Shown in pieces: positions 1-10,028 of a stretch of 64,000 bases of DNA (its first letter is position 1; each line of letters opens with the position of its first letter). The translations under genes and the position numbers were made by a program. The notes beneath the pieces were generated by a model that saw nothing but the letters and a program-made list of their open reading frames with translations, was not told where the DNA came from and did not search any database. The stretch covers positions 31,834,815 to 31,898,814 of the forward strand of contig JAFMSR010000006.1 in NCBI GenBank assembly GCA_022818135.1, given 5' to 3'. Source of the DNA: Saxidomus purpurata (lineage: Eukaryota; Mollusca; Bivalvia; Venerida; Veneridae).

Positions 1-8
1 AAACTTAC

Positions 9-268
9 TTCTTTGAGTCATCGACACTGGACACCGACTGTATATCCTCCATCACAGAGCTCTCACTGCCACTTCTGTTATGGTTCTTGATATTTGACTT
101 GTCATTCATCATTACGACGATGGACTTCCTCGGGTGAGCTCTCCAGACTTGCCGTCTTTATGTCTTCCTTTATGGTTGTGTACAATGACTCGTCCCGAGC
201 TGTGGAGATGTTTTCAGAGACAGCTGTGCTGCTCTTTGAGTTTATGGATGTCTATTTTATGGTAGAAT
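9..268 (-). pseudogene. CEP350: CEP350 exon 31, partial and broken
   Basis: This 260 bp segment lies between an ATTTTAG acceptor and a perfect GTAAGT donor. In the phase supplied by exon 798-1030 there is a TAG at 252-254 after five codons. The same frame then reads SSTAVSENISTARDESLYTT and IKEDIKTASLESSPEEVHRR before a TGA near 105. A second frame gives KSIVVMMNDKSNIKNHNRS, then SESSVMEDIQSVSSVDDSKK up to the donor. Composition is right for the Ser/Glu-rich region after the LLKWK coiled coil, but it has no firm family match. Sequence errors or a missed upstream border are both possible; a true dead exon is less likely. Confidence 0.55.
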
Positions 269-797
269 CTAAAATACAGTAAACTTCTGCTATTAAGACA
301 AAGTGATATTTACATGACTCTCAATATTATGACCAAGAACTTCGGACCCACATGACAAGGTGGAAGGTCTTGATAATAAGACCATTTTCAGCAATGATGG
401 TTTTATTACAGGAACTCTACTCTGCTGTACACCTTAAGACAAGACTTAACTATAATTGTAAAGACAAAACGAACAGAATAAAACTTGGTAAGAAACCCTG
501 TAAATTTTTTTTGAAAACCTAGAAACATTCTCAGTTAGCTCTGGGTCTTGTGGTCCGAGACAAAAAGATTTTAAAAGATTTCCCTATATATCTCAATGTA
601 AAATCAAGTGAGCCCTGGTGAGGCATTGATTTTGACTGGGTTTCATGATCTGAACAATCTCGGTTGACGTCAACAACACAATACGTTCCAAATATTAAAG
701 CTCTGGGCCTTGTGGTTTAAGGCAAGAACATATTTGAAGTTTTCCCTAGTTAGACGAAATGACCAAACTTTCATCATTTCACTGAGCTGATAAATAC
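269..797. other. Intron 30, no feature recognised
   Basis: AT-rich intron sequence between the broken exon and the LLKWK exon. It contains no repeat unit, RNA gene or open frame beyond chance. Two similar stretches (around 535-565 and 695-725, both with ctctgggccttgtggt-like wording) suggest an old short duplication. Confidence 0.5.
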
Positions 798-1030
798 CTT
801 TCGTTGTTCCATTTTTAGTTGACAGTTTCTCTGTATCTTCCCTGGCAACACTCTGCGACGGCTCCTTTTCTTTCTTCGATTCTTTATCTTTGTGTTCCCA
901 AACCTTCAGTGCCTGTTTCTCAAGCTTGAACACCCTCTGTTCTTCCTTGTCTAACATTGTCTTCCACTTCAGTAGCTCCTCAGCGTTCTTACGGCGATCC
1001 ATCAGCTGGGACTGTCTCTGTGTCAGATAC
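798..1030 (-). CDS. CEP350: CEP350 exon 30, ELLKWK coiled coil
   Basis: This 233 bp exon, phase 2 in and 1 out, starts after TCTTGTTAAG. It reads YLTQRQSQLMDRRKNAEELL, then KWKTMLDKEEQRVFKLEKQA and LKVWEHKDKE, followed by a lysine/serine-rich tail. Vertebrate CEP350 has FLTKREQKLMQRRQHAEELLEWKRRLDAEEAEI and MEKQALAAWDKE. The donor is GTATTT; the frame stays open for about 45 codons past it. Confidence 0.96.
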
Positions 1031-1510
1031 CTTAACAAGACAACAAAAGTAAGTTTTTTTCTATTCAATACAAACGATCAAACACTTTACTTCAGCGAAT
1101 TAAATGGAATACAATGTTGATCTTCACCCATCACAATGCTGAATTTCTTAAAAGATTTGTCCATCTTTCAATTTGGAAAGTAGCCTTTTTTACTCAGAGC
1201 TGCCTTCTTAGACTTTACTTCCTAAATATATAAGAGCAGATCATGATCAGACAGGTAAAGCTGATCATACACTATCCTGGTCAAAAAAACAGACTTATTT
1301 CAGTTTTCTGTAAGCCTGAACCTGGAAATGTGTTTTGAAAACATGGCATGAATGCATTCAATTATGCCAAATATTCAATTGCAGGTACTTTTTGATAATG
1401 AACCAAATATCTGACATTTTATTACACCAACCCCGCCAGAGAGAAACCAGCCTCTGGGCATCAAACTTTACATAACAAACTTTACCTCAAATTCACATTC
1501 TATTACTTAC
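1031..1510. repeat. Intron 29 with a decayed dispersed repeat
   Basis: Around 1148-1180 and 1225-1265 are fragments (gatttgtccatctttcaatt and gcagatcatgatcagacagg) that recur near 38320-38430, 36650-36720, 21000-21050 and 31120-31160. They belong to a palindromic dispersed family with a GATCATGATC core. The remainder is plain AT-rich intron. Confidence 0.6.
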
Positions 1511-1644
1511 TTTTCGTCTAGATGTATTTTCTTGTATTTTTCAGGATCTTGTTTACGTCGGCTACTGGTCTTAGGCTCTGTGTAAATTTCCGAATCCGAT
1601 TTATATTCCTTTCTTGGCTTCTCAGCATCTGATGCCTCGTCGAT
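1511..1644 (-). CDS. CEP350: CEP350 exon 29, charged linker
   Basis: This 134 bp exon, phase 0 in and 2 out, follows ATATCTGCAG. It reads IDEASDAEKPRKEYKSDSEI, then YTEPKTSSRRKQDPEKYKKI and HLDE, with a GTAAGT donor. It lies where vertebrate CEP350 has KMRSRMDEKFLTKRE; the HLDEK-YLTQRQ junction with the next exon matches DEKFLTKREQ. Confidence 0.9.
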
Positions 1645-2186
1645 CTGCAGATATAAATCAGGATCTTTTTAAAGACTTTGTGTCCTTTACAAAAACTGAT
1701 ATACTTTTTAAAGCTGCATGTTCACAGTTTCCAGTGAAAAAAATTATTTTTTTCCAAAATGCTATACCAAAACATAAAATGTAAAGGCAATGGCTAGAAT
1801 CAACAACACAAGTAAAAATCTACATAAAAGTTTGAGAAAATCTGTTATAAATGTTGGTGAGCATGGTTTTATGGCATCGCTGCATTATATGTTTATATTG
1901 AAATTTTAAAATATAGAAATACTTTAGAGGATTTTATACTGGCACCATTTTATTTGACGATTCGTTCTAAAATATGTTAATTTCTGACAGTTCGAAGAAC
2001 CTTATTTTTTTCACCAAAATCTAGAGCGAGAGCGAGCAGCTTGAAGCACTTCCTTTTAACTATTCTTTGACATGTGTTGAAGACGCTCCTTAAACTTAAC
2101 TTCAACATCTCATATTCTATTTACTATGTAGATACATATTTCTTAAGTAAATTTTCAAACAGATTAATGATAAAAAATTAACTCAC
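1645..2186. other. Intron 28, nothing seen
   Basis: AT-rich intron with short A and T runs; no tandem repeat, RNA gene or open frame that can be supported. Confidence 0.5.
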
Positions 2187-2264
2187 TGAGCTAACTTCAG
2201 CCTCTGTGTGTACTTCATTTGGTCGACCCAGTCTTCCTTTTGGTGCAGTATTTGTCTTTGACAT
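2187..2264 (-). CDS. CEP350: CEP350 exon 28, small linker
   Basis: This 78 bp exon, phase 0 both ends, has a TATGTTCAG acceptor and GTGAG donor. It reads MSKTNTAPKGRLGRPNEVHT, then EAEVSS. There is no strong family match; vertebrates have a polar variable region here. The internal ATG is not a start. Support comes from splice sites, an open frame and phase agreement on both sides. Confidence 0.75.
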
Positions 2265-3650
2265 CTGAACATAAAAAAAATACACATGTACTCAATTAAT
2301 CTACATCCTTCAATTTCTTGCCGAGACATTTAAATGTGAACTATATTCAGACAAAGCTGTATGAATATTAATGCCTGTACACTTGTTTCATTTGTAATTG
2401 TTGTTCAGTAAAACAATTAACAATTCTGCATTATTCCTTTTTTATGTTCAACAAGAGTGACAAGAGTACCAAACTGTCATGATATATGTCTGTCAAAAGT
2501 TGGAGGTAGATAGAGAGATAATCATAGTATTTATTCATTACAACTGTTAAGATTCATGTAGGCAGAAATTGTCAAATTTTAGCAATTAGAGGGCCATAAA
2601 GTTTGGTAGACATTTCAGCAATTAAAACCATATACTGCACCTATTAAACTGGTATTAAACTTGGCCTAAATTATTGTGTCCATAATCATTCTGGTCAAAT
2701 TTAGTGAATATTGAAGGAAAATTGTTTAAATTAGAGAACAGATGAGGCTAATTTAATCAATTTTTTATAATTCAAGGGCCATACTCCAGGAGTGCCTGGG
2801 GTGATTTAGCTAGTTATCAAACTTGGTCGAGATACCATGCCCATATATGGACAAAGTTTGGTGAAGATCGGATGGAAACAGTTCGACTTAAAGAGTGAAA
2901 AAGGCTAATTATATCAATTTTGGATAATTTAAGAGCCATAATCCCATTTTGCTGGTTATCGAACATGGACGAGCTATCATGCCTAAAAACATTTTAACAA
3001 AGTCTGGTGAAGATCGGATGGAAACTGTTTAATCTAGAGAAGGAACAAGGCTAATATGATCAATTTTTGATAATTCAAGGGCCATAATCCAGAAGTGCCG
3101 TGAGAGATTTTGCTGGTTATCAAACCTGGCTGAGACATCATGCCCTAAAACATTTTGGAGAAACTCAGATGAAAACTGTTCAAGTAAGAGAAAGTACAAG
3201 GCTACATTTTTAAATTTTTGATACCGGTAATTAAAGGGCCATAATCAAGAAGTGTCCGGGCAATTTTGCTGGTTATCAAGCTTGTTAAACTTATTTTTGA
3301 GATAATGGCAACCAGTCCTAACTATTATGGCCATGCATATACACTATGTGTACATACAAATGTCTGACAGGCGCAGACAAATTGAAGAGACAGATGCAGA
3401 TACAATGGAATCTGGGTACTAGATCATAGCTCTTTATGAAAAAAAAACCTTGATTCTATTCAGACTGCAGATGTAGCAAAATTCCAGATATAAGAAACAA
3501 ATTTTCAAAAGTGTTTTTTTTTCTTTATTTTCTATAGACTACTCCTGATATGAGGATAAAATTTAAATGGTCCCAATGAGTTCGTTATAAACGGAGATTA
3601 CTGTATGTAAACAGACAAGTACAGATGACTGGCTGGGTATCCAAGATTAC
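2265..3650. repeat. Intron 27 with degenerate ~150 bp satellite
   Basis: From about 2570 to 3300 a diverged unit of roughly 145-165 bp repeats about five times. Each copy carries the words ggccata, gctggttatcaaac and gaagatcggatggaaac. A related single copy lies near 15540-15660. The block ends near 3370-3420 with a purine-rich segment (gacaaattgaagagacagat) that resembles the decayed tail of other bivalve satellite elements. No coding frame. Confidence 0.75.
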
Positions 3651-3907
3651 CTGACGTTTTGCAATCTCCTCAGTAAGTTTACGCTGTCTTTCTTTGGCTG
3701 CTGCTTTATTTTCCTCTCGCATTCTACGTATCTCTTCCTGCTGTTCCTGTAACTTCATCTTGAGACCTCGCTGTCGTTTCTTTATCTGAGAGGCTACGCG
3801 TCGTCGGCACCTTTGTTCCGGATCCTCTGTTTCTGATGCTCCAACCACTGCAGTTCTGCTTTCGTCTTTTCCATCAGTCCTTTCTCTCTGAGCTTTAGCA
3901 GTAATTG
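3651..3907 (-). CDS. CEP350: CEP350 exon 27, coiled coil with internal frameshift
   Basis: The exon runs from a TTTCACAG acceptor to a GTAATC donor, phase 0 to phase 0, yet is 257 bp (one base short of 258). The first 37 codons read QLLLKLREKGLMEKTKAELQ, then WLEHQKQRIRNKGADDA, matching vertebrate LLRLREKALKEKTKAELAWLEHQKK. A TAG follows at 3794-3796. One frame over, 48 codons read ASQIKKRQRGLKMKLQEQQE, then EIRRMREENKAAAKERQRK, matching KKQRG..RLQQEKAEIKRLQEANKAARKERQ. A single missing base near 3793-3798 explains both. It is either an assembly error or a real lesion. Confidence 0.93.
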
Positions 3908-4217
3908 CTGTGAAAGAAATGCAACAAACCACTTGATTGTATCATTACGTACTGTTTTCGATTGGTGAATTATTAAAAAAAAATTTATTGTTTATATTCC
4001 AGGCTGACTGTGGGATTTCTCCCCTGGTGAATTGGCCAAGACCCCAGTATGACTCCCATGCATATTGGTACCTAACAAAATTTGGAAATCTAGGGAGTTT
4101 TGTTTTACCTGACTACAATACCCTGTCAGTTTTGTCCAAAGATTATAATTTTCTAAAGATAATTCACACTTAGTCTAGTCTGAAGCAGATTTGGTTATTT
4201 GATAAGTGATATTTTAC
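3908..4217. other. Intron 26, nothing seen
   Basis: This 310 bp intron has an open + frame at 3937-4173 that has no recognisable product and is antisense to the gene; it looks like chance. Confidence 0.4.
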
Positions 4218-4342
4218 CTGGTGTTGGCTCTGTACTGCGTCTATCTTCATGAACTGACGGACCATATCTTCTGTGAACTTATCAAACGATCCTTCTTTGA
4301 ACAGTGTATGAATATCCTGGTCTAACAGCCGTGTGGAAGATG
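4218..4342 (-). CDS. CEP350: CEP350 exon 26, FTEDMVRQFMK block
   Basis: This 125 bp exon, phase 1 in and 0 out, follows ATTTTAG. It reads ASSTRLLDQDIHTLFKEGS, then FDKFTEDMVRQFMKIDAVQS and QHQ before GTAAAA. The vertebrate counterpart is FSKFTMEMVRQYMKEEEMRAAHQ. It leads straight into the QLLLKLREK coiled coil of the next exon, in phase 0. Confidence 0.97.
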
Positions 4343-4399
4343 CTAAAATAAACATTTGAAAAAAGGTCAATTTTCGAAATGATTACAATGGATTAGACA

Positions 4400-5610
4400 A
4401 GTAACAAGAGCTGTCCATAAGACAGCACGCTCGACTATTGTGGGTGTTTGCTAATAAAACAAAACTTTTATCAGTTTAATAGCAAAACAAAATTCTGCTA
4501 ACTATTAAGTATAAACTAGGAAAGTTGAATCATAAAAACAGTCAAAATCTAAAACTATTGATTTAATTTTTAGGAAATTAATTGTTTGATACAAAATTTA
4601 CCCTGAACACTATTGCAAGGTTTGATATAACTACCATAAGTGGTTACTGTGATATGTGCATGATAGTACCTAGCAGGCAAAACTTTAACCAAATATTCAA
4701 AGTCAAACAAGGGCCATAATTTGTACTAAATTTTTTCCAGAGTTATCTGCCTTGATTGTATGACACCCCCTAAAGACATGAACAAAGTTTCAAGTCAATA
4801 TCATAAGTGGTTACTGAGATATGTGCATGATAGTACCTAGCAGGCAAAACTTTAACCAAATATTCAAAGTCAAACAAGGGCCATAATTTGTACTAAATTT
4901 TTTCAAGAGTTATCTGCCTTGATTGTATGACACACCCCCTAAAGACATGAACAAAGTTTCAAGTCAATATCATAAGTGGTTACTGAGATATGTGCATGAT
5001 AGTACCTAGCAGGCAAAACTTTAACCAAATTTTCAAAGTCAAACAAGGGCCATAATTTGTACTAAATGTTTTCAAGAGTTATCTGCCTTGATTGTATGAC
5101 ACCCCTAAAGACATGAACAAAGTTTCAAGTCAATATCATAAGTGGTTACTGAGATATGTGCATGATAGTACCTAGCAGGCAAAACTTTAACCAAATTTTC
5201 AAAGTCAAACAAGGGCCATAATTTGTACTAAATTTTTTCAAGAGTTAACTGCCTTGATTGTATGACACCCCTAAAGACATGAACAAAGTTTCAAGTCAAT
5301 ATCATAAGTGGTTACTGAGATATGTGCATGATAGTACCTAGCAGGCAAAACTTTAACCAAATTTTCAAAGTCAAACAAGGGCCATAATTTGTACTAAATG
5401 TTTTCAAGAGTTATCTGCCTTGATTGTATGACACCCCTAAAGACATGAACAAAGTTTCAAGTCAATATCATAAGTGGTTACTGAGATATGTGCATGATAG
5501 TACTTAGCAGGCAAAACTTTAACCAAAGAAGCAACGCCGACGCCGACGCCAACGCACAAGTGACTGTAATAGCTCTCCATATTCTCCGAATAGTCGAGCT
5601 AATAAAAAAA
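4400..5610 (+). mobile_element. Composite satellite-bearing element with subterminal inverted repeats
   Basis: The left part begins acaagagctgtccataagac and contains gctcgactatt (about 4430-4440). The right part ends aatagtcgagc (about 5589-5599), its exact reverse complement. Between them are about five near-identical tandem copies, period 166-169 bp (the word agtggttactg starts at 4639, 4806, 4975, 5141, 5307 and 5473). After the array comes a GCCGACGCCGACGCC-type tail at 5528-5550. It has no protein-coding capacity, so it is non-autonomous. It resembles bivalve elements that carry internal satellites, but the superfamily is not certain. Confidence 0.8.
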
Positions 5611-5977
5611 AATTCTAATCTTTTGCAAAGTTACTGCATGGCTCATTACGGCATGAGTACCTACAACTGACATATACACTGCTGACATGATGAGCATTTA
5701 TTTGGATAGCTTTCTACACTAAAGGAAATAGGGTTTCATTTATACCACACTGGTGACTCACTATGGAAACTTTTGTAGAGAAAACTGAATGTCTCGGCAC
5801 TTGAAACATTTACAATATTTACTTCCACAGCTATTTGTAAACATGATACTCTTTGGGTCAAAAACCAGAACTGGCTTTTCAGGAGGAAACTTGACCCGAC
5901 AATGACCTGGTAAGATGTAACTGCTCCATTAAAATAAAATGATCAATCAGTTAGTTTTTGATATGAGGTTATCTTAC

Positions 5978-6121
5978 CTTCTGATGCAACAGACTCGTTA
6001 TCAGAGTGCACGTGTTTGCCTTTCTTTCTGTGACTTTCTGACGGTAAAATAAGACGGAATGACCTTTCTTCTCTCTCGTCTTCTGTCATTGACTCATTTA
6101 TACTGAAGTCATCGACAGAGC
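5978..6121 (-). CDS. CEP350: CEP350 exon 25, ESMTEDE..SFR block
   Basis: This 144 bp exon, phase 1 in and 1 out, starts after ATCTTTCAG and reads GSVDDFSINESMTEDEREER, then SFRLILPSESHRKKGKHVHS. Vertebrate CEP350 has FDESMTEDEIEEQSFRSLLPSESHRR here, almost unchanged. This block has no described fold but is kept between mollusc and vertebrate, so it is probably a binding motif. Confidence 0.97.
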
Positions 6122-6665
6122 CTGAAAGATTCATTTTCAATTGTAAATTTATTGCTGGGTGATTACAAAATTTCAAATGTCTTTTTGTTTTTGTTTTTTT
6201 TTTGTAAATATGTTTTACAAACCAGTTCAATTAAATCTGTTCATCATGATGAAGTTGATATTTGCAGCGCACAAAATTTAACTGTTGCAAGATTTACAAC
6301 ACAATCTACATGTAGTTTAAAAACAAAATGCATAGAACTCTGTCTTCTATTTCCCCCCCAATATTTTTCCATTAACAGTCAAACCTGTGTTAAAGACCAC
6401 CTTCAAATAAAGATCACTTTGTAACTAAAGTTCTGGATGGAAAAGAAAGTGCATTATCTATAGTGAAAACATCTTTAAGTAATGATTACCTGTCAAGAAA
6501 AACTACTTGAACACTTCCTATCTGTAGTCTTTGTTTGTAGATTTGACTCATATTGTGCCTATTTTGAAAGACTTTCAGCAAAAATGTCTTTAATAGTTAA
6601 ATACACATGACATCTTTAGAAAGCCCTGCGATCAACTGGAGCCAGTTTAATAGAAGAAGACTTAC
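6122..6665. other. Intron 24, nothing seen
   Basis: T-rich stretch near 6180-6205 and otherwise plain AT-rich intron. The + strand frame at 6152-6424 has no recognisable product. Confidence 0.45.
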
Positions 6666-6951
6666 CAACACTCTCAGAGTCATCATGATCGTGAGCCTCA
6701 TCCGAGCGTCTCTTCGTTGATTTACTGGGCTTGGACTTTGGTTTACCACCCTGCCGTTTCTTCTCTAAAGTTGTGTGGGCTGCAGATGCTGCGGGTGTCT
6801 CTGCAGCTAGTGTGTCAGTATCCTGGAGACCAAGGGCCCGAACCTCAGACAGGTACTTGGCAGCCTCCGCTGTGGCTTTGGCAGCCTCAGTTTGGGTATC
6901 AATGAGTTTCCTGGTGGATTTCTGAATGGCAGATGGACCTTCTCCTCTAAC
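6666..6951 (-). CDS. CEP350: CEP350 exon 24, alanine-rich coiled coil
   Basis: This 286 bp exon, phase 0 in and 1 out, reads VRGEGPSAIQKSTRKLIDTQ, then TEAAKATAEAAKYLSEVRAL, matching the vertebrate EATCKIAAQQTETARLTTDAARQICEMAEL helix in pieces. The second half is basic (KKRQGGKPKSKPSKSTKRRS) and then acidic (DEAHDHDDSESV). The lysine/arginine cluster could be a microtubule- or nuclear-import-type patch, by inference only. The acceptor GAATTAG is weak in pyrimidines. Confidence 0.94.
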
Positions 6952-7654
6952 CTAATTCATAGAAAGGGCTCATACAGACTTCAGTCAACAAAATTCCATG
7001 ATATTTTCAGATTTTCATGATACTTTTAAGTATGGACAGAGATAACTTACAGTGTTTAATATTGAAACAAAAAAACCCCAAACAGTTCCAAACGATGCAT
7101 CGTAAAAAACTTCTATTACTATCAGGCCCCATTCTTAGTCATTTACGTAACTTGGTTCAGAATTGATTATCATACATTTTACTTTAATTATCTGCTTTAA
7201 ACAGAAAAATGTGCCTTTTTATACCACCCACAACCCCTGCACAAGAAAATTGTTGGGGCTGGGTATACTGGATTCAGCTTGTCCGTCAGTCTGTAGATAC
7301 AATCTTGTGCACGCCTCATGTCCAAAAACCCCAGCCCAGAATGGAATGAAATTTTGCACCAGTGACTGCTACTATGCATAGTTGTGCATGTTTTCAGCAG
7401 GTTTTATTCAGATCATATTTCACAGTGTTATGGCCTTTTGGTTTTTTCAAAGCAGTGTACATAGAGATTTTTAAGTGGAAAATTCGTGAAAATAGCGAAA
7501 AAATAAATCATCACAAATAATCTTAACAAAATTTACAGTAATACAGATTTTTAAACTCTCCACCAAGAGGAGATGAACTCTTTAATCAGAAAATGCTACT
7601 ACATATTTCATGAAAAGTCTGCAATTCCCCAAACTTCCAGAAATCTGCTATTAC
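6952..7654. repeat. Intron 23 with a dispersed repeat end
   Basis: At about 7218-7350 the sequence runs tataccacccacaacccctg ... gttggggctgggtata, a short imperfect inverted repeat, followed by a segment containing tccgtcagtctg and cccagaatggaatgaaattt. This layout is like the hairpin-and-tail ends at 44455-44505 and 50820-50892. It is probably one end of a satellite-bearing dispersed element. Confidence 0.55.
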
Positions 7655-7798
7655 CTTTGCAATCATGTCAGCAGCATTGATGGCAGCCTCGGATGCTCGT
7701 TTCCTGGCATCTTCCAATTGTTTAGTTGCTTCAGTGGCTTCTATCTGAGCCTTTAACTGGATCTCCTTCATCTGCTGCTCATAACCTTGTTGCTTGGC
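7655..7798 (-). CDS. CEP350: CEP350 exon 23, central coiled coil
   Basis: This is a 48-codon exon, phase 0 both ends, with TGTTAACAG acceptor and GTAATAG donor. It reads AKQQGYEQQMKEIQLKAQIE, then ATEATKQLEDARKRASEAAI. This continues the SLAQ coiled coil (vertebrate KAQQQRHERDLALLKLKAEQE and QRQLEETRNKAAQ). Heptad-like spacing of Leu/Ile/Ala is visible. Confidence 0.96.
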
Positions 7799-8670
7799 CT
7801 GTTAACATATGAAATATTTCTCACACTTTATAATTTATACAGTCTAATGACTAGTTGCCTAAAATTTTAGTCAACATGTTAGGTCATTCAATACTGATCT
7901 AGCACCAAACAAGGCATACTTACTTACTTTCCAATTACCTACTCAATTCTCATCAACTCCTTTTATCATAATTATGTATTAGGATAAAGCAAAGGCATAT
8001 TTAATACAATAAATAAGTCAATTGTAAAGTTTGACAAGATGGGAACGTGAATGTGTCTCGATCACTCTGGTCAGGGTTTCAGTTTTAAACATTCATCTTA
8101 GTTTCCCAGTCTCCTTTTCACAAATATACCAATGACTTTAACCTCTTTCAGCCTAAGGTCAGAGTTCACACGTTTGGTTTTACACTTAACCGATTTAAAA
8201 ACGCAAGGATATCCCTTTTGAACTTTTTGAATGAGGCTATTGTTTTTTTTTTTAGTTTTTTGCGAATTATTGAACTTTCAATTTTTTTTTTTGTTGTTAA
8301 AAGATATCCCCTTTTAACATTTTTGAATGACGCTATTGTTTTTATTTTATTGTAGTCATTTTTTGCGATGAATTATTGAAACTTTTACAAGAATTCAATT
8401 TTATATTGTTTTTGTTGTGTACAAAATTTGAATAAATTTGTAACACGATAACACTGTTCAAATAAATATTTTGCCACTTTTGCGTCTTTAAACAGGTTGA
8501 GTGTACTTGTTTGTTATGACCTAACCGTACGACTATTTGATTATTGTATCATTTCCAGCTTAAACCTGCATTGAAATAAATCTCATACATTTGTAATAGA
8601 CTACCATATCGAGGGTTGACAACAAACCAGTAGTAAAAGTTTTTTTTCATTTCATATAACTTACGACTAA
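7799..8670. other. Intron 22, left part
   Basis: AT-rich sequence with a short direct duplication: aaagatatccccttttaac near 8300 resembles aaggatatcccttttgaac near 8205, each followed by ttttgaatgaxgctattgtt. Nothing else is seen. Confidence 0.5.
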
Positions 8671-8764
8671 CACCCCCCCCCTTTCCCTTCCCCCCCCCCC
8701 CCCCAAAAAACCCCCCCCCTCCTTTTTTTTTTTCCCCCCCCCAAAAATCCCCCCCCCCCCCCCT

Positions 8765-8818
<54 letters not shown>

Positions 8819-8838
8819 TTAATTAAAACCAAAATTTC

Positions 8839-8870
<32 letters not shown>

Positions 8871-8989
8871 AAAAAAAAATATAAAACCCCCCCCCCCCCC
8901 CAAATAAATTTTTTCCCCCCCCCCCCCCCCCCCCCCCCCCTTTTTTTTTTTTTTTCTCTCCCCCCCCCCCCCCCCCCCTCTCCCTCCTT

Positions 8990-9022
<33 letters not shown>

Positions 9023-9037
9023 ACCCCCCCCCCCCCA

Positions 9038-9101
<64 letters not shown>
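8671..9101. repeat. C/T homopolymer block, probably low-quality sequence
   Basis: About 430 bp composed almost only of long C runs and T runs with a few A runs. Reading frames here give poly-Gly/Lys on the minus strand and are meaningless. It lies in the intron between exons 9197-9412 and 7655-7798. Similar shorter C blocks occur at 10199-10214, 12835-12857, 12902-12930, 26613-26709 and 46187-46226. A consensus failure in long-read assembly over a G/C- or A/T-biased repeat is the simplest explanation. Confidence 0.85.
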
Positions 9102-9196
9102 GCTTTGCATTCAACCCTCCCAATGGAGAACTTACAACTTTCTGATTTAATTTTTCTACACAAATTTAATTCACTAAATAAATGTTATGTACATAC

Positions 9197-9412
9197 CTTT
9201 AACATTTGAGCGAGAGAGACGGTTTCTTGTTGCGCCATGGATACAGCTCTAGTCCTATCCACTGACGTGAGCTGCTTTAATGACATCTCCATGCTTTCCA
9301 AGTTGTGAAACTCCGTGTAGAATTTACGTTCCAGCGAGTTGGGTGAAAGTCTCGGAGGTCCAGCTGACTCAGCCTCAGACGCCATTCTCTCTGCTCTCGG
9401 AGTGACCTCATC
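9197..9412 (-). CDS. CEP350: CEP350 exon 22, SLAQ coiled coil start
   Basis: This is a 72-codon exon, phase 0 at both ends. It begins DEVTPRAERMASEAESAGPP and contains RLSPNSLERKFYTEFHNLES and TRAVSMAQQETVSLAQMLK. Vertebrate CEP350 has RMAAELSYLNAIEESVRQLSDVERVRGISLAQQESVSLAQIIK in pieces of the same order, making this the strongest single match in the window. The donor GTATGTAC is followed in the intron by a 430 bp C/T homopolymer block. Confidence 0.97.
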
Positions 9413-9865
9413 CTGGTCGTGTAAACATGCATATCAAAACAGATCCTTTAAATGCTACTTATGTTAATTGCTAGAGTTGAAGTAATGGTAAGCACTGAAT
9501 TTAATACATGTGACATTTGCTTTATTGTTCACAGGGATTTCTTACTTACTAAACTTGTAACCAACTTTCCAGAAAAAGATTTGTTTTCAAAAGGGACCAA
9601 CATTTCATCAAATGTAATAAATCTGGGCTAAAAATAGACTTGCTGGCAATAAGTAGACATTTGACAGTTTCCACCATAATTTTATCGCTACAGTCAAATT
9701 TTGTGGCACAACTTTAGTCTGTAGGTTTCAATACAGTTTCATTAGAAGAAGCACTTTATTTAGAACTAAGTCTACAAGTATACAGCTGCACCAGTGCTAG
9801 CTGTCACCTGAATTAGACAGCGTATCAAATGTTATGGAATAGAATAATATATACATCATTCATAC
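9413..9865. other. Intron 21, nothing seen
   Basis: Plain AT-rich intron; no repeat, RNA gene or frame that can be supported. Confidence 0.45.
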
Positions 9866-10028
9866 CTGTGATAACTCTTCATCCATACTTGACTCCATTT
9901 CTGGTGAGGCCCTGTCAGAGACAATGTCTGAAATCTTGGTCGTTGTTTTCACGGATGCTGGCAAGCTTTTATGGCTGAGAACATGTTTGTCTGAGACACT
10001 CTTCATCCTGGATGCTGTCCTTTCCTCA
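9866..10028 (-). CDS. CEP350: CEP350 exon 21, polar linker
   Basis: This 163 bp exon, phase 2 in and 0 out, follows a TATTTTTAG acceptor. It reads SEERTASRMKSVSDKHVLSH, then KSLPASVKTTTKISDIVSDR and ASPEMESSMDEELSQ before GTATG. It is Ser/Thr-rich with scattered charge and no fold visible. It fills the low-complexity region that precedes the SLAQ coiled coil in the family. Confidence 0.87.

Noticed and set aside
6717..6925. Two + strand frames opposite the alanine-rich exon
   Set aside because: They are antisense shadows of a well-supported CEP350 exon.
8819..9163. Glycine/lysine-rich minus-strand frames
   Set aside because: They translate a C/T homopolymer block that is probably assembly noise.
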